A stretch of DNA of 11,080 nt, taken from NCBI GenBank assembly GCA_003024985.2, contig PXIH01S0131934.1. One strand, given 5' to 3'. Shown here piece by piece: positions 8,412 through 11,080 of the stretch. The translations under genes and the position numbers were made by a program. The first letter of the stretch is position 1. Every line of letters begins with the position of its first letter. Source of the DNA: Euperipatoides rowelli (lineage: Eukaryota > Onychophora > Udeonychophora > Euonychophora > Peripatopsidae). The notes under the pieces were generated by a model, which had not been told where the DNA came from, made no database searches, and saw nothing but the letters and a program-made list of their open reading frames with translations.

Positions 8412-8779
8412 TTTAATACATTTTAATAATTTTATGTGTCTGTACTGATGGAGGTCAATACAAGGAGAACTTTCTGCAGTTACGTTAATATTTGGGGCTT
8501 TCATGTTTGCTATTATCTCAGCGAACTGCTGACTTTGTATTATTTTCGCCATTACGTTAAAAAAGAAATGATCAATTTACTATCATATACCGTACAGTAA
8601 GTTAACTTTATTTGTTTAGAAATCAGTGATTTAAACTTTTCTGATTTTGGTAATCATGTGAGCTTCATTGAGGAGTAATATGCTTCAAAATTTCTCTCAA
8701 CTGGACATTTTATTTTTATTAATTCTTTTAATTACTATGATTTTATTATTTATTACAAGTTTATTATTTATTAATTCTT
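8412..8779. other. Intron sequence upstream of the phosphoesterase exon
   Basis: AT-rich with no coding signal. TTTATTATTTATTA occurs twice 18 bases apart (8742 and 8760) within a TTAATT-rich tract leading to the acceptor. TACCGTA and TACAGTA overlap at 8588-8599. Confidence 0.6.
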
Positions 8780-8814
8780 ATTAATATTTTTTATTTTATT
8801 TTTTACATTTGCAG
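8780..8814 (+). promoter_or_regulatory. Splice acceptor with polypyrimidine tract
   Basis: A T-rich tract (TTAATATTTTTTATTTTATT and following T's) runs directly into ACATTTGCAG, a strong 3' splice site, and the KSGSDFR-encoding exon begins at the next base. A TTAAT-type sequence around 8780 could serve as branch point. There is no competing AG within the last 20 bases before the acceptor. Confidence 0.7.
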
Positions 8815-8983
8815 GTGAATGGTAAATATGTTATTAAAAGTGGTAGTGATTTCCGGCAGTTTTCAAAGATTGTTTTAATATTTAATCCTGGTCAACCTGT
8901 AGAGATCAGTGTAGAAGAAATTACAGTTACTTCTCAGTATGAAGAAGATCCAGAAATTAAAGCAGTTGTTGACAAAAATTTAG
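8815..8983 (+). CDS. Internal exon of a 5'-nucleotidase/UshA-like metallophosphoesterase (partial gene)
   Basis: This is a single exon of 169 bp (56 codons plus one base) on the plus strand. It is preceded by a T-rich tract ending in TTTGCAG and followed by a good donor, G|GTAAAT, so it enters in phase 0 and leaves in phase 1. The peptide begins VNGKYVIKSGSDFRQFSKIV and ends near DPEIKAVVDKNLG. The KSGSDFR block matches what I know of the 5'-nucleotidase/UshA family, where a KSGTDFR-like strand closes the calcineurin-type metallophosphatase domain after the GHDH metal-binding motif. The later EEDPE..A.VDK stretch resembles the linker helix leading to the C-terminal 5'-nucleotidase domain. Invertebrate relatives are often auto-named 5'-nucleotidase-like or mannosylglucosyl-3-phosphoglycerate phosphatase-like. 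The metal ligands themselves must lie in upstream exons outside this window or not recognised in it. Substrate and location cannot be told from this piece. It could belong to a pseudogene, but the open frame and intact splice sites argue for a live exon. Confidence 0.8.
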
Positions 8984-8989
8984 GTAAAT
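8984..8989 (+). promoter_or_regulatory. Splice donor GTAAAT
   Basis: The exon ends in TTAG and is followed by GTAAAT, a good match to the metazoan donor consensus GTRAGT. Splitting the codon after its first G (phase 1) leaves a G.. codon to be completed by the next exon. Reading on through the donor gives lysine/phenylalanine-rich low-complexity sequence and soon a stop, which supports the exon ending here. Confidence 0.7.
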
Positions 8990-9676
8990 TATTTTTATTC
9001 AATATAATTAAATTAAAATAAAACAATTTCAAACCCAGTTCTCGATACTGTAGTATTTAAATTTATACTTCTCAATAGATTGTAAAAGTATTTTAATAAT
9101 TATAGTAGACTGCTGTATAAAAAATATTTCTGTTTTATTCAACTTATTTAGTTTTTTTTTTTATTATTAGTATTGTTGTTATTTCCTATCTAGATAATTT
9201 TTTTTTTTTGCTTTTAAATAAAAATTAATTTGTGTTATGTTTTAAAGTTTATCTTGGCAAGTAATAGGACTTAATGTATAAACATCACATGATCTTGATA
9301 GGACTAGCTTAACACCTTGTTTTTGTAATTAATGCAGAAACAAAAAAGATAGCCATATTATTAGCCTTTTTTATTTGCATATATTTTTTAGAGCATGACA
9401 AAAACAGAAATATCTGTCAGCAAATTACCATTCACGTGATAAACTGATTAATTTCACTTGCGTCTAAAATCTACACAAAATTAGTATTTTCAGGTTAAAC
9501 TATAAGCACCCGCTTTAGTCTTAATCATTTGTGTGCTCTTTAAAAGACTGGTGTATTAATTACTTGCTTACAAAATAGTAAAACTGAGAATTAATATCTT
9601 AAAGATAATATCTTTTTTTTTTAAAGAAATTATACCAGTACCATAGAATGTTGGTAATCAACAATAACTTTGGTTG
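8990..9676. other. Downstream intron, no feature recognised
   Basis: T- and A-rich sequence with many homopolymers and no frame that looks like the next phosphoesterase exon. One TACTGTA occurs at 9046. Confidence 0.55.
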
Positions 9677-9730
9677 TATTTATTTCTAGTTTGAACTTAC
9701 GATGATGTAAGTTCAAACTAGAAATAAGTA
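9677..9730. repeat. Near-perfect inverted repeat: 24-bp stem, 6-nt loop
   Basis: The left arm 9677-9700 (core TTTCTAGTTTGAACTTAC) and right arm 9707-9730 (core GTAAGTTCAAACTAGAAA) pair perfectly for 21 bp from the loop outward. One wobble position and two more pairs follow. The loop is GATGAT. No other inverted repeat in the window comes close. It has no coding potential. It may be a foldback from replication template switching, a tiny palindromic element or, less likely given the small loop and lack of mismatches, a small-RNA hairpin. Confidence 0.9.
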
Positions 9731-11071
9731 TAGAATTATATAAATTCTAAAACATTGAATGAAATTTGTCATCAATAAAAGACCATAATAAATTGATATT
9801 CTTAACTGTAAAAATTGACCATTATGCACAACTTTAAAACTTTGTCAATTAAGCTGACTACAGTGATAAAAACGAATATATTAATACTGATGGAAGTAAT
9901 TTATTACTTTTTCTAAATGTTAATAACTAATAATATTGTAAAAGGGTTGTAAATGATTTTTTTTTTGCTGCAAGAAATAACAAAATTATACATAAAACAT
10001 ATGGAGCACATTGTAGACAAAGTTGTACAGTAAATCACACTTTTATATTCTGGCTATTTTTATTGTTAATCTTTGAAGTTTGAAGGCAGAATTTAAGTTT
10101 CAAATAATATATTTTCAATTTCAGCTTATATTTGATTGGACACATTAAAGTATTTCACAAATAAACAAGTGGATGTTCAAATCTCACAGCTTATATTTAT
10201 TTAAGACATGTTGCAGAGAAGTTTTGAATAAAAATATAGTATAGTTGTATATGACCTAGTACTGTAGGAAAGAGCATTTTGATAGTTTTTATCAAACCCA
10301 ACAAAAAAAAAACCCATTAAATATTTTAGTTTATTTAATAATTTTTTTTAGTCGGATTTGCGGTTAATACAATCAATATGGTTCATATTTCTTATTAGAT
10401 TACAAACAGACAGGCAGATGAACACCATCATCAATTGTTAAAAAAACTTTTTTTTTCTAAATAAAGAATAACAGCTTACAACTAATATTAGTTTATATTA
10501 TTCTTACCTCTATGAAGCTTTTGATTTAAGACAATAATAATATCTAATTTTTATAGCTTGAATTTGAAGATCTAAAGTGCAGGAAAACAAATCTTATATA
10601 GTAAATAGCTTAGCATTTCCCTCCCCCAGATAATAAAATTAAATATAGTATATTCATCCATTGACAATTGACTTCAGTGTGATAGAAATGAATATATTAT
10701 TTTTTTCCATTCTTTACTTATACCGGTATCCAATTTTTGAGTACATTTTTTTCTTAAAATCATTTCATCTTTTGTTTTTATATATTATTCAATACTTAAT
10801 AAACATACCATTTTAGATTTTTTTTAAATATATTTGAAATTTTTTTTTCTAGTTTCTATGAATGCATTTTATTAGTAATAATTAGTAAATAATAGAAAAG
10901 TGTTTTTAAATTAAATCGCCTTGAAGCAATTAAGTTTGTAAATATTTCAAGGTCTAATGAAAAATGACAAAATAAAATTATATACTGTAGATGTTATAAC
11001 ATATTCATGATACATGAAAATTAATTGTATGTTGAAATTCCCAAAAGTTTTTTAAATAAAGCAATTTTCCT
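9731..11071. other. Downstream AT-rich DNA, probably intron
   Basis: No exon or RNA gene was recognised. ATACCGGTAT, a perfect 10-base palindrome, lies at 10720-10729. TACWGTA heptamers occur at 10026, 10260 and 10983. A short phrase CAGATGAACACCATCA at 10413 faintly resembles the GACAGATGAACAGCAC block of the minisatellite at 4915-5235, which may be chance. Confidence 0.5.
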
Positions 11072-11080
11072 CCCCCCCCC
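11072..11080. repeat. Poly-C run at the window edge
   Basis: The window ends in CCT followed by nine C residues. The run may continue outside, or may mark a contig edge where sequencing stalled. Confidence 0.9.

Noticed and set aside
8309-8420. Possible CRISPR-like repeat-spacer pattern from the repeated AGCATCAATGCT
   Set aside because: Only two units, and the intervening sequences are themselves related, so it is a tandem duplication in eukaryotic DNA.
10165-10190. GGATGTTCAAATCTC, resembling a tRNA/SINE B box
   Set aside because: No matching A box at the right distance upstream and no cloverleaf; not a tRNA or a clear SINE.

Overview
The window looks like AT-rich nuclear DNA from an invertebrate animal. 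Coding content is very low: the only convincing host-gene piece is one short exon with good splice signals. A non-LTR (LINE) retrotransposon relic, a MITE-like inverted-repeat element, minisatellites, a TTA microsatellite and many A/T homopolymers fill much of the rest. Nothing looks bacterial: there are no long ORFs, operons or ribosome binding sites. I cannot name the species; the exon would fit a mollusc, annelid or other invertebrate.

Layout, left to right. Bases 1-480 hold no gene; a relatively GC-rich patch at about 125-265 may be an old repeat. Bases 482-779 form a roughly 300-bp element with about 30-bp imperfect terminal inverted repeats and possible TA target duplications. Bases 1384-2050 are less AT-rich than their surroundings, carry a CCAAT/TATA-like promoter arrangement and are loosely bounded by inverted copies of CTCTTACCA-like sequence. 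Bases 2051-4900 are noncoding and AT-rich, with dense A/T runs, a TTA microsatellite and a G run. Bases 4915-5235 are a degenerate tandem repeat of three units of about 100-116 bp. Bases 5681-6640 are the 3' end of a CR1/Jockey-like LINE: the C-terminal part of the reverse transcriptase ORF, its 3' UTR and a short TAAA-type tail. Bases 7442-7508 are a degenerate copy of the extreme 5' end of 18S rRNA, directly preceded by a small GC-richer hairpin segment. Bases 8318-8411 are a 47-bp tandem duplication. Bases 8815-8983 are the host exon, which encodes part of a 5'-nucleotidase/UshA-type metallophosphoesterase. Bases 9677-9730 form an almost perfect 24-bp-stem hairpin. The remainder to 11080 is AT-rich intron-like DNA ending in a C run.

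The simplest reading is that most or all of the window is intronic or flanking DNA of a plus-strand gene for a 5'-nucleotidase-like enzyme. The LINE relic, MITE and rDNA fragment would be insertions in it. I found no second exon, so the extent of the gene on either side is unknown.

I did not find a novel multi-gene system. The most worthwhile oddities are the 18S-derived fragment, the long perfect hairpin, the MITE-like element, the roughly fivefold excess of the TACWGTA heptamer, and a LINE relic that keeps one reading frame almost throughout.
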